Below, piece after piece: positions 11,316 through 29,458 of a DNA stretch of 64,000 bases (position 1 is its first letter; each line of letters begins with the position of its first letter). The translations under genes and the position numbers were made by a program. This stretch comes from Lates calcarifer (lineage: Eukaryota; Chordata; Actinopteri; Centropomidae), in assembly GCF_001640805.2 (NCBI RefSeq), contig NC_066844.1, forward strand, positions 4,962,277-5,026,276, given 5' to 3'. The notes beneath the pieces were generated by a model. The model was not told where the DNA came from. It searched no databases and worked only from the letters and a program-made list of their open reading frames with translations.

Positions 11316-13238
11316 TTAAAAGGCCGACCCGTCGCATATGATGTTCTGGCCTCGGCCCGGGAACAGCTCCATCTGCCAGTACCGAGGGTCAGCGTACACT
11401 GCAAAGGTCAAAGGTCAGGGGGAACAACTGTCAACTGAGTGTACACACAGCTTCAGCAGCCAGGAGAACAAATTCATCCTGCAGACAAACACCTCAAAGA
11501 CTATGAGGTACATTCAGTTCTGTTTTTTATTATCTCACACTCACTCCTGTTAGAAAATGATTAAATTCACTTATGGGTTCATATATTTGTGATTATTAAG
11601 CAGTGATTTATGTGTTTCTAGGAGCTCCTGAATTATTTAGTTTGTCATCTTGAGGTCACTCTTACATAAGCTCAGAGTTTATTTGTATGTGTTGGTGGAT
11701 GAAAACAGAAGCAGCAGGTGTTACCCATGTCTCCAGGTGTCAGCCACAGGTTGAAGGAGCTGCAGTGTTTCTGACAGCGTTGAACCGGCAGAACTCGAAC
11801 TGTTGGCAGCCCCTCGCCCACCACCAGCCAGCCCAACACCCCAACACCCTGCAACATAGGTAACTCCTCAAACTTACAGCAAAGGGCTGAGGGTGAATTT
11901 GTGGTGTCTAATTAACACTCAAGCCACTTAATCTGCACTTAAAACTTAATTTCCACACAGACTTCTCAGTGTGAGGACGTATGGACATGTGAACTCACCT
12001 TGCTCTGGGAGTTTGTGCTGTGTGTGACCAGGCAGCGCTGCAGGATGGTCCCAGCGCTGTCCAGCAGGGGGCAGAGCTCTGCCTTTGGGAAGAGCCACCT
12101 CAATACCTTCTCCCTGGTTCCAGAGCTGAACCTCCTACAGAAACAACACATCACGCACCATCAATCACTAGTCACAGTCGTTAAATACCAGTTTTCACCT
12201 CTGAGAACTGTTACTTATTGTGTACCAGAGCAGGGTGAAGTTGGCGGGTCCCTGAGGGAGGCCGTGGTTGTGGTTCTGCAGGCCGTCGTCCTCCTCCAGA
12301 AGAATGGACATGGAGCCTGAATGAGCCAAGTAGAGCTCCTCGAGCTGCTGCCGCTGGACGCTGAGGGACTCCCCACCCTGCAGAGACCAGTATGAACACA
12401 CAGAAACCGGCATGAGCGAGCAATACAGAGACTGAGAAAGCATCGGTCAGTAACATGAGGAATCAGTCTTCAATCCTCATGTGATTCTGGACAAATCCAA
12501 AAACGCTGGATGTGTTGACCTCTGACCTTCAGCAGGACGAGCTGTGGCCCCCGTCGCAGAGTCACGGTCCCTCTGAGGCTTTCTGGGACTTCTAGCACGG
12601 AAGAGATCTCTGCACACCCCGAACAGTTGACCAGACTCTGCCTGAGAGAGCCGGCACTCCACCATTCATGGAAACCTGCAACAAACATCCAGTCCTCCTT
12701 CCTTTAGATACTCACCACTTTCTCACTAGTGAAAAATTGTGACTGTGCTTTTCTGTGTGTTTTTAGAAACAGAAATAAAGACTGATCCTGCTCAGACCTT
12801 GCAGATTGTACTTCTTGGCGATGGGCAGGGACAGCAGGCGGACGTGACTGAGGGGAGACGACCAGTTATAACAGCCCAGGTTGACCAGACCCAGCTGCGG
12901 GGCACTCTGAGGGTAAGTAAAGGCCAGGACCACCACCAGCAGGAAGCCCACTGCCACCACAAACTGCAGAGACAACAGTGAATAATTGATTCTATTTTCT
13001 GTTGAGGTTTCAGTACAGTCAGTGTATTATTTTCAGCGGCAGGCCTGACCTTGATGGTGGCTCTCAGGATGGGGAACTGGGGAGGCTCTCTCCTGGGCTC
13101 GTTGGTCTCCAGAACTTGCTTGATGAACCTCTCAATCTCCCTCTCCGACATGCCATAGCGGTAGCCCGACTGGCGGAGGATGTCGATGCTCTCGGACAGT
13201 TTGTCGTAGATACACGGCTCGCTCATCGTCGTTCCCAT
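11316..13238 (-). CDS. c6orf89: C6orf89 homologue (bombesin receptor-activated protein)
   Basis: Seven coding exons on the - strand: 13238-13050, 12963-12798, 12675-12527, 12377-12226, 12134-11999, 11848-11725 and 11398-11316. All phases agree and give 332 aa (human about 347). Recognised blocks are IYDKLSES...GMSE.EIERFI near the N-terminus, one hydrophobic membrane segment at about residues 64-82, LSLPIAKKY, NCSGCA, RCQKHC, LTPGDM and the C-terminal ICDGSAF. This is the order seen in human C6orf89, a single-pass, Golgi-associated protein reported to be induced with the bombesin receptor. Biochemical function is poorly settled. The start chosen is the first ATG in frame (13238); a second at 13226 is possible. 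A GTG-led extension to 13274 has no ATG and is more likely 5'UTR. Confidence 0.88.
11715..11751. repeat. Source copy of a 37 bp exon/splice-site duplication
   Basis: Spans the 3' part of C6orf89-homologue exon 6 (- strand, coding for about LWLTPGDM) and its splice donor. A perfect 37 bp copy in the same + strand orientation is at 15099-15135. Confidence 0.85.
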
Positions 13239-14500
13239 GTCGGCGGCGGTCACGGCGACTTCTTGGTCAAACACGTCGATCTTTAGCTGCTGTTGGGTCT
13301 AGGAGCATGGTGTCCACCTGTGAAGTCATCTCAGGTGTTGACTGCCATGTCATTACTTTAAACACCAGCTAATTATTATAACCTGTAGGTGGAGTTTAAT
13401 GTAATTTTATCAGTTTAAAACCCTTTATTGAATCTTCTTGGGTTGTTTGATTTGTTCACCTAGTATCACACCTTAGAGGTACTACTGTGCTGAAAGGGTG
13501 TGGGGTTTTCACCACATATTTTATCACTGCTCTGTGACATTCATTAACGCCGTCCTCACTCATTTTCCTTCTGCTGCGGGGAAAATGGTGTTTACTCCTC
13601 ACTGGTCGGCTGTGCTACACCTGCAGAGGCCAGAGAAGCTGCAGTAAAGGCACTTTGATTAGTGGTATATCTCTGCTGTTTGACTTACGGCACAAGAAAA
13701 CCGTATGTCACTCCTCTTCTGTTGCCATATATGATAACCTTTATTTTCTCTCTTTGCCCTACAGCTGCCATAAAGCAGTGAACGTGCCTCAGACAAAATC
13801 TATTATCAGCTGTATGCCAAAGGGTAAGTTATCAAAATGTTATGCGTTGTCGTGTATGTCAACATCATAGTCAGAAACATTAATTATAAACCGTTTTCAT
13901 GTGCAATAATGTCCGATACACTAAATGACATATGACATTAAAACAACAGAGGACAGTGTATCTGTGAAGTGTAATTATAAGTTTATAGTCACACACAGCA
14001 TCAGTGGCATTTGTCAGCGTGAATCAGTATATGACACTAACAAACCGTTTAGCGCCATTAGCCGGTAAAACGGAGTTTAAAGGCGTCACTCGCTCGTTAC
14101 GTGATACAAACATGACACGATATTAACTAACGTGATCACTAGTTTTTATTCGACTGGCGAAGGCTTAAACCTGTCATATTACTCATTTGTAACATATACA
14201 GTTTAGCGAGTGCAACCGAACCCGAGACCTGCGGAGTTTAACGTACAGTAAACAGTGCACTGACAGGTTAGCTTGTGTTTGCTAGCTTTAGTTAACACCA
14301 ACAGTTTACGTCCAGAAAGATATTTCAGTAACAAACTGAAAATCTCACCTCAAAGCGAGATCCACCGCCGTAGTGGAGAGTTTGTCATCTCTAACCTTAT
14401 ACTCTGAAATACATTTATTTTTAAAGATAAACTCACTTGCTAGCTACTGGGCATGGCTACCTCAAACGGACGGTCTTCTTCTTCGCTTATGTATTTTTGG
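13239..14500 (-). promoter_or_regulatory. c6orf89: C6orf89-homologue 5'UTR intron and promoter region
   Basis: No other coding exon is supported here. On the - strand a consensus donor (GCAA then GTGAGT) ends a probable non-coding exon at 14437. Its acceptor would lie near 13300, just before the coding exon. Sequence around 14030-14500 is CpG-richer than its surroundings and is the likely promoter zone. The start site is not resolved. Confidence 0.4.
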
Positions 14501-15650
14501 CAGTTTTGACGCCACTGGATGAATGACTGCCCCCACAGTATGAAAACTCATACTACATCAATCACAAATCATGTAATAATCATGTAATATAAACACGTGG
14601 GAAAAACACAGTGGTAAAAGAAGCTGGGCGAAAAAGAACTAATACAGAAAAAGGTAAAAGACATACAGAAACTGAATTTCTGCCTTTGCCATCGGTTGGT
14701 GGTTCTCATACTGGCCAAGTAAACAAGAAATCCCTAAATCTAATAATTTTTTATTCAGTGTGTTCCTGTCAAAGTTAGAATCTCTTTAGAAAAATGTGCA
14801 GGAGTGTCTCAGGACTACCACATTCACATGACACAGTTGGATGTTTTCCTACAATCTGCAAATATTTATTTAACCCAGGTTTATCTGGTTCCATCTCTCC
14901 AGCTTCCAGAATGACCTACCAACAGGAATGACATGGTGTATGGCATTTAGAGAAACTTAAATAGAACCTTACAGCAAGTGTTCTGATGTCCCAGTCTTTT
15001 CTTTGCCTCTTCCTTTGTGTTCATCTCACCCTCTGTCAAACCTTCACACAGTATATTCTCACATTATCTGACTGTAAAATTTGAGGGTGATTGTGATACA
15101 GGTGTTACCCATGTCTCCAGGTGTCAGCCACAGGTATATTCTCACATTATTCTCACATTATCTGAGGATGACTATGATACACATTGCTGTTTTATGAGAG
15201 TATACATTACAGAAATTCATGACACATGTATAGTTGTTTGCAAAAGTTTGGGCAAATTATATATTTTGTTGATTTTGGGAGTGAAAAGAAGTATGTAAAT
15301 ATAGCCACAGTGTCAATCATACATTAAAGATGGGCCTTTCTTCAAGTATTCATGCACTATTACTATTTCATTATCTTAAAACAGAATAAAAAGCAGTAAT
15401 TGTAGCAATTAACAAAACAAAAGTTTGGGCAGTGCTTAGTAACCACCCAGCTTCTTAGCAGTTGTTACAAAATATACATGTGATGAAAACTGTGCAACTG
15501 AAAACTGCAAACAGTGTTTAGAAAATCCTGTTTCTAAAAACTATAAATCATTTAACCACAGACAGCAGATTATATTTAACTGAACCTTAATGTTGGCTGA
15601 ATCCATGTTTCATAAACTCATTAGTCCTGCCTCAACCAGAACCAAAACAA
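14501..15650. other. Intergenic, with a small local duplication
   Basis: No gene seen. At 15050-15180 two copies of a TATTCTCACATTATCTGA-containing segment flank the 37 bp fragment copied from the C6orf89-homologue exon. Two same-direction GCAAAAGTTTGGGCA motifs at about 15239 and 15417 look like the edge of an old repeat. Confidence 0.4.
15099..15135. repeat. Inserted 37 bp copy of a C6orf89-homologue exon fragment
   Basis: Identical over 37 bp to 11715-11751, from the coding exon through its splice donor. It is too short to be a processed or duplicated gene. It sits between two local direct repeats of about 20-50 bp, which suggests a templated insertion during break repair. Confidence 0.85.
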
Positions 15651-15654
15651 CGCG

Positions 15655-16617
15655 GATCAACCAATGAGAGCGCAGATTGTCCGGAGGAAGTCACACACCC
15701 TGCTTCCGTTTCTTGTGCAACCGTGAAACAGCATCGACCCGGAGCTCCGTCAAGCTGCAGAGTTAAACTGCGGAGAGGCCGAAACATCCTTCGGAAAAAC
15801 ACGTAAAATAAAATGTTAAAACAACATCAACAGCAACAACAAAAAACGCTTTTGTGTTTTTAATAATTAGAACTTGGACAATACTAAAGATAATACAAAA
15901 TATAAACAAAAACAATACAATACAATAAAACTGAAAATTGAATTATACAGGAAAGGTTTAAACAGAAATTAATGAGATAATATTGAAATGAAAAAATGAA
16001 AAGAAAACAACAAATTAAGTAATTAGGTAGACAACAATACTCAACAGATAAGGAGTAATACGAATGATTACCAATTTCTTTTTGATTAGAGGTAAGTGAT
16101 TTATAGAAGGTAATTATATTTTTAAATAGAATGTTTCTTCCTGTCCCTTTAATGACATTTTTATTTTCTTTAAATATACTGTTATTTTTCTCATCCAGTT
16201 GACATGGGTGTAAACTGCTGCACGCTTCCTGGTAAATGAAATTAATCTACGTGCCAGATTGACACAACTCGTTTTTACTTTTAAGGGAAAAACTGCTATA
16301 CTCATAATTTTCAATTATTTTATTTTGAAAGTCATGATCGGAAGTGTCCGTTGTCATTGTGTGTAGTTTGACACTAACCGACTCCGCTGTGACCTGGATG
16401 TAACTGACAGGCGCCAGCGTTACTCAAACCAAAACTAAACTTCACGCACGTTTATTTTTTTCTTAAACCGTGAGCAATCTCCTTCTTTTCCCCACACAAA
16501 AACCAGCCGGTTAAACTGGTTTAGACCGGTTTACGGTGGTGTTTTGTTCACGGTCCGCGTGTTGTTGCTGTTACCAGAGGTCAGCGGGTTCCCAGGTGAA
16601 ACCAGCCCGCCGTCAAG
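15655..16617 (+). promoter_or_regulatory. nfs1: nfs1 upstream region with CCAAT and ETS-like motifs
   Basis: A GC-richer patch at 15655-15800 holds CCAATGA (15661-15667) and CCGGAGGA / CTTCCG ETS-like sites. A second CpG-containing patch at 16370-16620 leads into the nfs1 start. Between them the sequence is A-rich. Either patch could hold the start site; the nearer one needs no 5'UTR intron. Confidence 0.3.
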
Positions 16618-21942
<5,325 letters not shown>

Positions 21943-23880
21943 ACTCTTCCCGCCGCTTGTCCACTTCCTAGCCGCTGACGATGACAATGACGACAACGAT
22001 ATCAGTTCCCAGGGAATTCTGGGAACAGACCAGCTTCTTCTTCCTGTATACAAACACGCACAAACTTCCTGTCTGACTTGAAGTCTGTTTGTAGCTGTAA
22101 CTCTGTGTCTCTGTAGTTGCTCTGTCAGGAGATGTTGACTAACACAGGGCTTGTTGTAATGATTCTGTTGTGTACATCAGTCAGCCTCTGTTTCCCAACA
22201 AGTTGCATTTGTGTTTTGACTGAAAACTTGTCAGAGGCTGTGACACACCTGGCTCCTGGATCACAAACTCAGTTCATCTTAGTCTGACTTTCTTTGGGTT
22301 TCCAGGCTTCACCGAGTCTGACATCAGTGATCCTGATGATGGTATCATGAAGCTGGTTTTCACCTGGCTCCATCTAGCTCACTGTTTACTAATCCAACTC
22401 TAAGCATGTTCACGTGAAAGAGGAGGAGTTCTTGATATGATATCACATGAAATGATGACGCCTGTATCTTTTATTCTTTGTCTCATGATGAACAAACTAT
22501 AATAATTAGGTGCCAAAGCAGAAAGCAAATTTATAATTTGCAGTTTACTGAACCAATAACAGTGTGCACAATTAATATACAGTCTTCAACATCATTCATG
22601 TAAACACTATGTTTGAAGACCTGTAGTAAACACAGGTGCTTTTTACCTCTCTGCTACTTCATTGTAAACTCAGTATGTTTACCCCTGTCAGGACGTAGGA
22701 ATGATGACGTTTCAACGATTTCAACACACTTGTAATAATCACTATAAGAATCACCACGTTTGCAACTCATGCATGAACATATGAGATTTATTTGCAGTTT
22801 GAGTGACAGCAAGTTGTGTGTGTGTGCAGGTTTGTTTTACTATATTCCTGGGGTCCGACAACCGGGAGCTCACTGCACTTGTGGGGTCCGACAGCTTTTT
22901 GGAGACCAAAATAGTGGCTGTTAGCTGGATTAACACATTGTTTTTAGGGGTGGAGTTTGAATTAGGTTTAGGTTAGGGTTAGAGTGAGAGGTTAGGGAAT
23001 GCATAATGACAATGATGGGACCTCACAAAGATGTGTGTGTGTGTGTGTGTGTGATCAAGTGTTCTCTTTAATAAAACAGCCCTGCAGCATGCGTTACCAT
23101 GGTGATCCACCCCAGCTAAAAGTGAGTCAGCTTCATGATACCCGAGTTAAACCCAAAGATAGCTGGATGAACTGCTAATCTCTCCTTGTGATACAGGCTC
23201 ACGGTTCACAGTGTTAAGCCACCGTGATGGAGAATGAATCCAGTGATGAGAAACGAAAGAGGAGCAAAGGGCCGTTTTACTTCCGTGAGGTTTGGGGGCA
23301 GCAGCTGAGAGGAGCAGACTTAAATTCACCTGAGTCATCTAAAGTTTTGATGATTCACTTCACAACTTTTCACCCGATGACTCACAGATAAATATCTCTA
23401 TTCACAGATTTTACACTGTCCTCTCTGTCTTTATGTCACAACTCAGACTTGCAGTTTTTGTTTCTTCCTCCACATCGGTGTTTAATATCAGCAGCTTCAT
23501 GTCAGTGCATCCACAGAAGTCCTCAGTGTACATTCCAGTCAAACTGTGTTAGGCTGTCCTGTTAAAGTCTGAAACACTCTGCAAGACCGAAGCTGTGATC
23601 TGACCACAACAGCTCATTTTAAAGATTGGTGATGGAGTCGGACGACTTCTGTCACATATATGTGTCTGACGTTGATGGAAATCTCAAAGTGATCCTAGTC
23701 TGAAAACGAGACTGAGGAGGTCATTTGATAAATGTCTAGGAGGATTTCCTGTATTGTGTTCTTGGATTTAGTCAGCTGAGTCTCTCTCATATTTAACGAC
23801 TCCAGCATTTACTGTTCATATATATTATCGTTATCCAATAAACTGCTGCTTCACAGTTATGCAATAAAATGTTGTTTTAG
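21943..23880 (+). other. nfs1: nfs1 3'UTR and downstream sequence
   Basis: Non-coding. Candidate polyadenylation hexamers AATAAA lie at 23070-23075, 23837-23842 and 23863-23868. A dispersed repeat at about 22810-23053 lies inside. Which signal is used cannot be told. Confidence 0.4.
22810..23053. repeat. Dispersed teleost repeat with GGTTAGGG and (GT)n tail
   Basis: The block has two GGGGTCCGACA-type segments, then TTTTTAGGGGTGGAGTTTG, GTTTAGGTTAGGGTTAG and a terminal (GT)n. This arrangement is recurrent in fish introns. No coding capacity and family unnamed. Confidence 0.5.
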
Positions 23881-24179
23881 CTTTTACTTTTATTTGTTGT
23901 TTGTTTTTATAACAAATATACTTCATGGACTTTTACAGTATAGCCTGAGCTAGTCTGCAGTCCCGGTCCATAGAGGTCCAGTGCTCATTATTACTCATTT
24001 TTACCATAGTAGAAGTATTTTATGAAGTTGCCAAATTGCCAAAAACAGCGTAGATGGGTGGGTCTTTGGCTTTATGAGCCACTCGGGGTTGCCCAGTTTG
24101 CTTGGTTGGTTTATTTTTAAAGCTTATGTTTATTTAAGCTTTATGTAACCAGTAGTGTTAAGTAAAATGTCAGTTCAGC

Positions 24180-24373
24180 TGGAGGGGGGCGTTGTGCGTT
24201 ACTGCTCTGACGTCAGGGAAACGCTAGCTGCATCCTCTCGCGTCATCACGTCTGTTATCGCGGTATTTGCGCCGACATTTCGTGCAATAGCAGCCTACAG
24301 AGAGACGAGCACAGAAGAAAAAGATCCCCCGTTCATGAGCTAAACCTCGGTGTGTTTGTTCACACATTTCTCG
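24180..24373 (+). promoter_or_regulatory. rbm12: Probable rbm12 promoter with palindromic CRE and 5'UTR exon
   Basis: A CpG-rich block holds a full CRE palindrome, TGACGTCA, at 24208-24215, followed by CGCGTCATCACG. A consensus donor (CTCG then GTAAGA) follows 24373. The only good downstream acceptor before the rbm12 ORF is CTTTCTCCCCAG, ending at 29430. CRE sites bind CREB/ATF proteins; use here is inferred. Confidence 0.5.
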
Positions 24374-25483
24374 GTAAGAATCCAGCAGCGGCAAGTCCGC
24401 ACAGTGACGCACTCACACCGGGGCCGAGCGCGAGGGGAGCCGTTAAAAACGCGCATCCTGCCCGCTGCTCCGCTCCGACACACACAAAGCGAGGTGCACA
24501 ACCAGCTAGGTGGCTAACGCAGCGTTAGCCTATACAGTCAGCTAAGATATGCTAAACTAGCTACATTCAGCTAGTTAGCTATGAGTGATAGGGTCTCACT
24601 GTCGAAGCTTCGTGCCTGACATTTGTTTAAAGTAATGACCGCAGCCAGGTTTGGTGTATGTTGTCTGAAGCTGCTCGCTGTCGTTAGCTAGCTAACTAGC
24701 CGACACATTGTCACTGTTTTAAAGTGTTTTTCAGCGTGGGTCAGCTCGTTTTCTCGTTGTTTTTTCACTGTGTGAACCGATAGGGAGGGACGAAGGTGTA
24801 TGAGTTTGACCTTAACAGGTTTGTCTGTAGCTCAGGTCTCATTTTCCACGGGCCGTGACGTCACCCCCCCCCCCCCACAACATCAAATCAGCAGGTAGAC
24901 TAGTTAAAGATGAGTGACAGTTGTTATGGAGACAGTCTGGGGTTTCTGACAGCCTGTGTTTACACACGGTGTTGGATTATAGACCTCAGCCCTTTTCAGA
25001 CGTGATCTGCAAAAGTAATGGTTGTTAATAAGAGTAAGTAATAAGTTACTCCAAGGGAAGGATTGAGGCATGTTGGCAGATTCCTCAAGCTTCGTGTTTT
25101 ACTTAAAAACCATCACCAGTGAGCAGACAGATGTGATAATCAAACAACAGCAGGTACACACCAGGTTTATGAGCCTGCTCCTGATGAAGGTTGTAAAGCA
25201 AACAGAAAGCTTGTGAACACCTTCTATGGCGTAACTGGATGCTTGTGGTCTCTGTAACAGGGGCTGTTTCCAGTCCCCAAAAACGTCTTTCTTATGCAAA
25301 TGAATTAAGTAATGAATTAATTGTTTTATTAAATCACAACAGAACTAGTACAGATAGAGCTGCAAGTGCTTTCAAGAGGGAGCAGATGTTTTAAAGGTAA
25401 TGGTAATTTTTATTTTGCAGTTGAACATCTGTCTATCTATGTAGTTGCAATAAAACTCAGACATTAGGCAGATGACTGCATAT

Positions 25484-25870
25484 ACAGTACTGTGCAAAAG
25501 TTTAGACATTAAAAAGATAGTAATGATATTGTAAATGAACTTCATACAAAGTGCAGGAAACAGAAAAAGCATAAAAAACAAACTACTTTGGTGTGACCAC
25601 CTTTTGCCCTTGAAAAAGCAAACTTTACGCTTTTGTGGATTTAGTCTTTCTCAGTGTCTTCTGTCTCTTCATGTAATCCCAGATTGACTCCATCATGTTG
25701 AGATCAGGGCTCCATGGGGGCCAGATCATCTGCTGCAGGACTCCTTGTTCTGCTTGTCTCTGCAGACAGTTCTTTATGACTCTGGCTGTTTGTTTGGGTT
25801 TGCTGTCAACTTCTGCACAGTACTGTATGTTGACCAATAAGTATATAAATGCCAAAGCCACGGTGTCATC
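25484..25870 (-). mobile_element. Truncated Tc1/mariner-like transposon, C-terminal part
   Basis: The end ACAGTACTGTGCAAAAGTTT at 25484 matches the 17197 element. The - strand frame (about 25861-25625) reads through KQTARVIKNCLQ and WPPWSPDLNMMESIWDYMKR, a Tc1 transposase DDE-domain end. The N-terminal half and the other terminus are missing, so it is not autonomous. Confidence 0.8.
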
Positions 25871-26851
25871 ATCTTGTAGTTTGTCCCCTAGAGAGAAGAG
25901 AGGGTTTATTTTGCAACTATAAAATGTCCTGTCAAGTATATTACTTGGTTGTCCTTGTAAAAAAAATAAAAAATAAAAAATCTAAGGGCATTACGAAAAT
26001 GTATATTTGCATTAACCCTCTTTCTCACAAGTTTAATCAACCTTGTAGACCTGTAAATAGTTTGAGACATGAATTTTGTCATATATTAGAACATAAAATA
26101 CTGAATTATTAATAAGGTGTAGCAAAAGGCTGTGTGCTCCAGACTTCACCACTCCAGATTCTGTCTTTATCCTGTTTGTTGAGACTTGAGGTCCAGGTTG
26201 GCTCATACTTGTTCTAAAATCAGTTCTTTTTCTGTAAGTTATTTAGTCCTTGGATGGTGTTACACGTTTGCTGTGTTTTGAGATTGACGACAACCTGTGC
26301 ACAGTTATGTATCCCAGCTTTAAACTGAGAACTCAAGGCAGTCTTTTTCTCTTTATTTCTGGATTTGCTGCATTAGATTTCTTTCTGATTTTCTGGCTGT
26401 TTGATAGAGGTTCCTTTCGTCTCCTATCAGCTCCATTGTGATTCTTGTGCAAACTGCAGCTTCAGTCAAACTTTTTTACTTCCTCTGGGTACTCTGGTTG
26501 TCTCTCTGACATTATTGGCTGTTGCCGTTTCCTCTCCTGCTGTCTTGTATCCTGTTGCTGCTGTTGATGCTTCTTACAGACTTTAAGCAGGCTGACACAA
26601 TCTAGAAAGGAGTGGATGTGCAGATTGATTATCCATAAAAAAGCAGTGGATGAACACTCAGTTCACTGCTTTCACTGGTGATGTTGATGTTGTCAGGCAT
26701 CGTGTTGAAAGGTGTAAAAGTTTGTATTTTGTCATCTTTTTCAATTTTATGAGCCGCAGAGTGGCTGAAATGTCAATTTGTGATGTGTAGTTTGGTGGTC
26801 CAGGATTACAGTTAGTCAGATCACAGAAAGGGTGTTATCTGAAGGTCCAGA

Positions 26852-26882
<31 letters not shown>

Positions 26883-27012
26883 TGAAGCAGAGGATATCTC
26901 AGTTGGATGTGTTTTTGTCAGTGTTAGCTGACCTGTTTCTCTTCACCTCTCTTCTGTTTGCTTTCTCTTCTGATCAGCTTCTGTCTTTGGTGCCGTGCTG
27001 GCAATCAGTTGC

Positions 27013-27260
27013 TGATGTTGCTCTGGTTTACGTAATGCTAATGTTGCTCTGGTTGATATAATGCTAATATTGCTCTGGTTGACATGATGCTAATGTTGCT
27101 CTGGCTTTCATGTACCTGACATTGCTTTTGTTAAAATGTTGGATGATGTTGCTCCTCTTGCTCTTGTGGACAAGTTACTGCTGTTGCTCCTCTTGACATG
27201 ATGCGAATGTTTGTTAACGCTGTATTGCAGATTTGCTGGTTGACATGTTGCTTGTGTGGT
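27013..27260. repeat. Degenerate ~26 bp minisatellite upstream of the rbm12 ORF
   Basis: Units resemble ATGTTGCTCTGGTTGACAT followed by ATGCTA. At least four are clear from 27013 to about 27110, then the array decays. A related GTTGCT-type array lies in the rbm12 3'UTR. Confidence 0.75.
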
Positions 27261-29458
27261 GGTGTTCTACAACCAGTTGCTGAAATGCTGTCAGCTGATT
27301 TGGTGCTGCTTGAGGATTTGAGAAGCAGCAGGATCGGTCCTGCTCACTTATTTGTTGTTGCTGGCTGCCTGGTCGGCGGATAGGTTCTGGATTGTTGCTT
27401 GTTGTTTGCAGGGTGTTGCTGTCTGGTTGCCGTGTGGTTGCTGGTTGGTTCTTGAGATTAGTGGAAGCTCTGTAGAGTAGCACGTCTTGTCTTCAATTTA
27501 CTACATTGCTTGTTCTGAGGAAAGTTTGAGCCTATTTGGTATACTGTCACCTTCCATCTTGACAAGTTTTGGTTTTGGACAGGTGTTCCTCTCTGCTGTT
27601 GGGAAGGAGAGCTGCAGTAGTCTGATCCTGACATTTGATTTCCTGACGCTAGTTTTAAAGTCTCTTGTGGTTGTTGACATTATTGAGTTTTGAAGTTTGT
27701 GACCTGTATTGTGTTGAGGTTAAAGATGACCTTATTGTTAAAGATGACCTTATCGTAGAAAGACTATCTCACACACTTGGTTAACAAGTCTTATCAAGAA
27801 GCAGTTCTTCACACTGATTAAGCACAACCTGCCAACTGCTGAAAACACCAACACATCGGTCACTGGAAGCTAATCCAAAACGTATTGTTAGTCTCTTCTG
27901 TTAAGTTAAATTCCATCAAGATGTCTTGAACAGGAATGTTTGTTTTCTGACTTTTTCACCAGGTTTCAGGGTCCTACAGAACTCATCTGTCTGGTATACA
28001 GTGAAACTATTCACACAGCTTAGTTGCATTGGTGAGTTGCAAGTTGCATGAGATTCACAAAGGTTTACTGTTGCACGAAATATTTCTTACTCAGCCAAGC
28101 ACTATCTTTGCTATTGCGTGGTAGATACACTAAAAGTTACTTTTTAAAAGTAACCTTTACTGTTTTCACCATATGATACAAGGATATTGCACACAACTTT
28201 TCAGTTACATATATATATATATGGGCTTATACATAGAGCAACTCTGTTGAGACTGAAGTCCTCTGTAATCTTCAAACTACTTGAATTGTATGGCATGTTT
28301 AAGTCCAACACTTCCTTGTCTTTTTCAAGTTCTAAAAAAGGTCCTTTCCAATTTTGGAAATAGGGTTTCAGATGATATTAGATGATCCAACAAGCACTTA
28401 ATTTGAAGCATACTGTGGACTTTAATGTACAACAAAATGAGTTGCATGAAAAAGTTTCTTGTGTAAGCTTGGTGTTTGGCTGAGCACTTTCACTGAAACA
28501 CACAGGGTAAACCCCCAGGGTACATCAAATTGCAGAAACCTAAAAAAAACGCTTGTTGGGTAAAACTGTGTGTAAGTTGTCAGTATTCAAACCAATCAGA
28601 ATTCACAGGGTGGAGTTATAAAATGTGACCTGGCCCTGGTGCATGCTTGCTTCAGAAAAAGGAAATCTGCATAGTTAGATAGCTGGAAAAAAGGATTGCA
28701 GACTTAACAGTGAGTGATATCATAGATGTCAAATGTTTCAGACCGTTTTGCTCTGTAAAACGTGGTACCCTGTTCAAATTGTTCAGAATTTGTAATATCT
28801 AACATCAGAGACAGTTGAAGAGAATGTACCATGTATCAGTGCAGCATCAGCTCTGTCAGTCTGGAGATCTGAAGTGCTTTGTTCCTCTGGAAACTGTCTC
28901 TTCTTCAAGGTCTGTCTTGTTTGTATTTTCTCTAAGATTGTAGCTTATTCCATTTGTGTGTTCATCAATGCCATTCCTTAATTCTTTATTGTGTATTTCT
29001 TTTACAACACTTGAAAAATTAATGAACACTGTAGCTGTGTTAATGCTTATGATTGCTTCTGTTGGGTCTTACTGAAAGTCTGCAGCATGATCTCATAATT
29101 TTGAAAGGGCAAGAACAAGTTTATCACACAGTTGCAAATGGCTGTTTCAGTTTTACCAGTCTTATGCAAATTTTGCCAAAATTTCACCCCCATCCCCCAA
29201 ACCCCTTCCAAACACCACTGGTTTCCAAATGTTAGGACCAAAAAGTGGATGCAGAAAGTTTAAAAATTGGTGTCTGGTTATTCTGAAGAAACTGAAATGT
29301 AAGCAGCATTGGGTACGCTTTTATTGGCCTGCGATCTCAGTCACATCCAAGTTTCCTGAGAAAACATCTGGAAACCAGTGGTCTCCCTCTCTCTGCTCTT
29401 CATCTGACGGTAGTGTTGCTTTCTCCCCAGGTTGTAGGGCTGTTGTTTAGCAGTCAGT

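Larger units (their letters stand above)
24374..29430 (+). other. rbm12: rbm12 5'UTR intron, ~5.06 kb
   Basis: Bounded by a consensus GTAAGA donor and a C-rich CAG acceptor. No coding exon is recognised inside. It contains a poly-C run near 24866-24880, a Tc1-like remnant (25484-25870), a (GAT)n tract at about 26857-26882 and a degenerate minisatellite (27013-27260). The remainder is AT-rich with no structure I can name. Confidence 0.5.

Noticed and set aside
12792..13274. 160-codon - strand frame running through two C6orf89 exons
   Set aside because: It begins at GTG and reads through a real intron (12964-13049); correct splicing gives a better match to the family.
13741..13832. Splice-bounded exon-like segment on the + strand (CCCTACAG ... 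CAAAGGGTAAGT)
   Set aside because: Good acceptor and donor, but no partner exons or recognisable protein; it lies inside the 5'UTR intron of a gene on the other strand.
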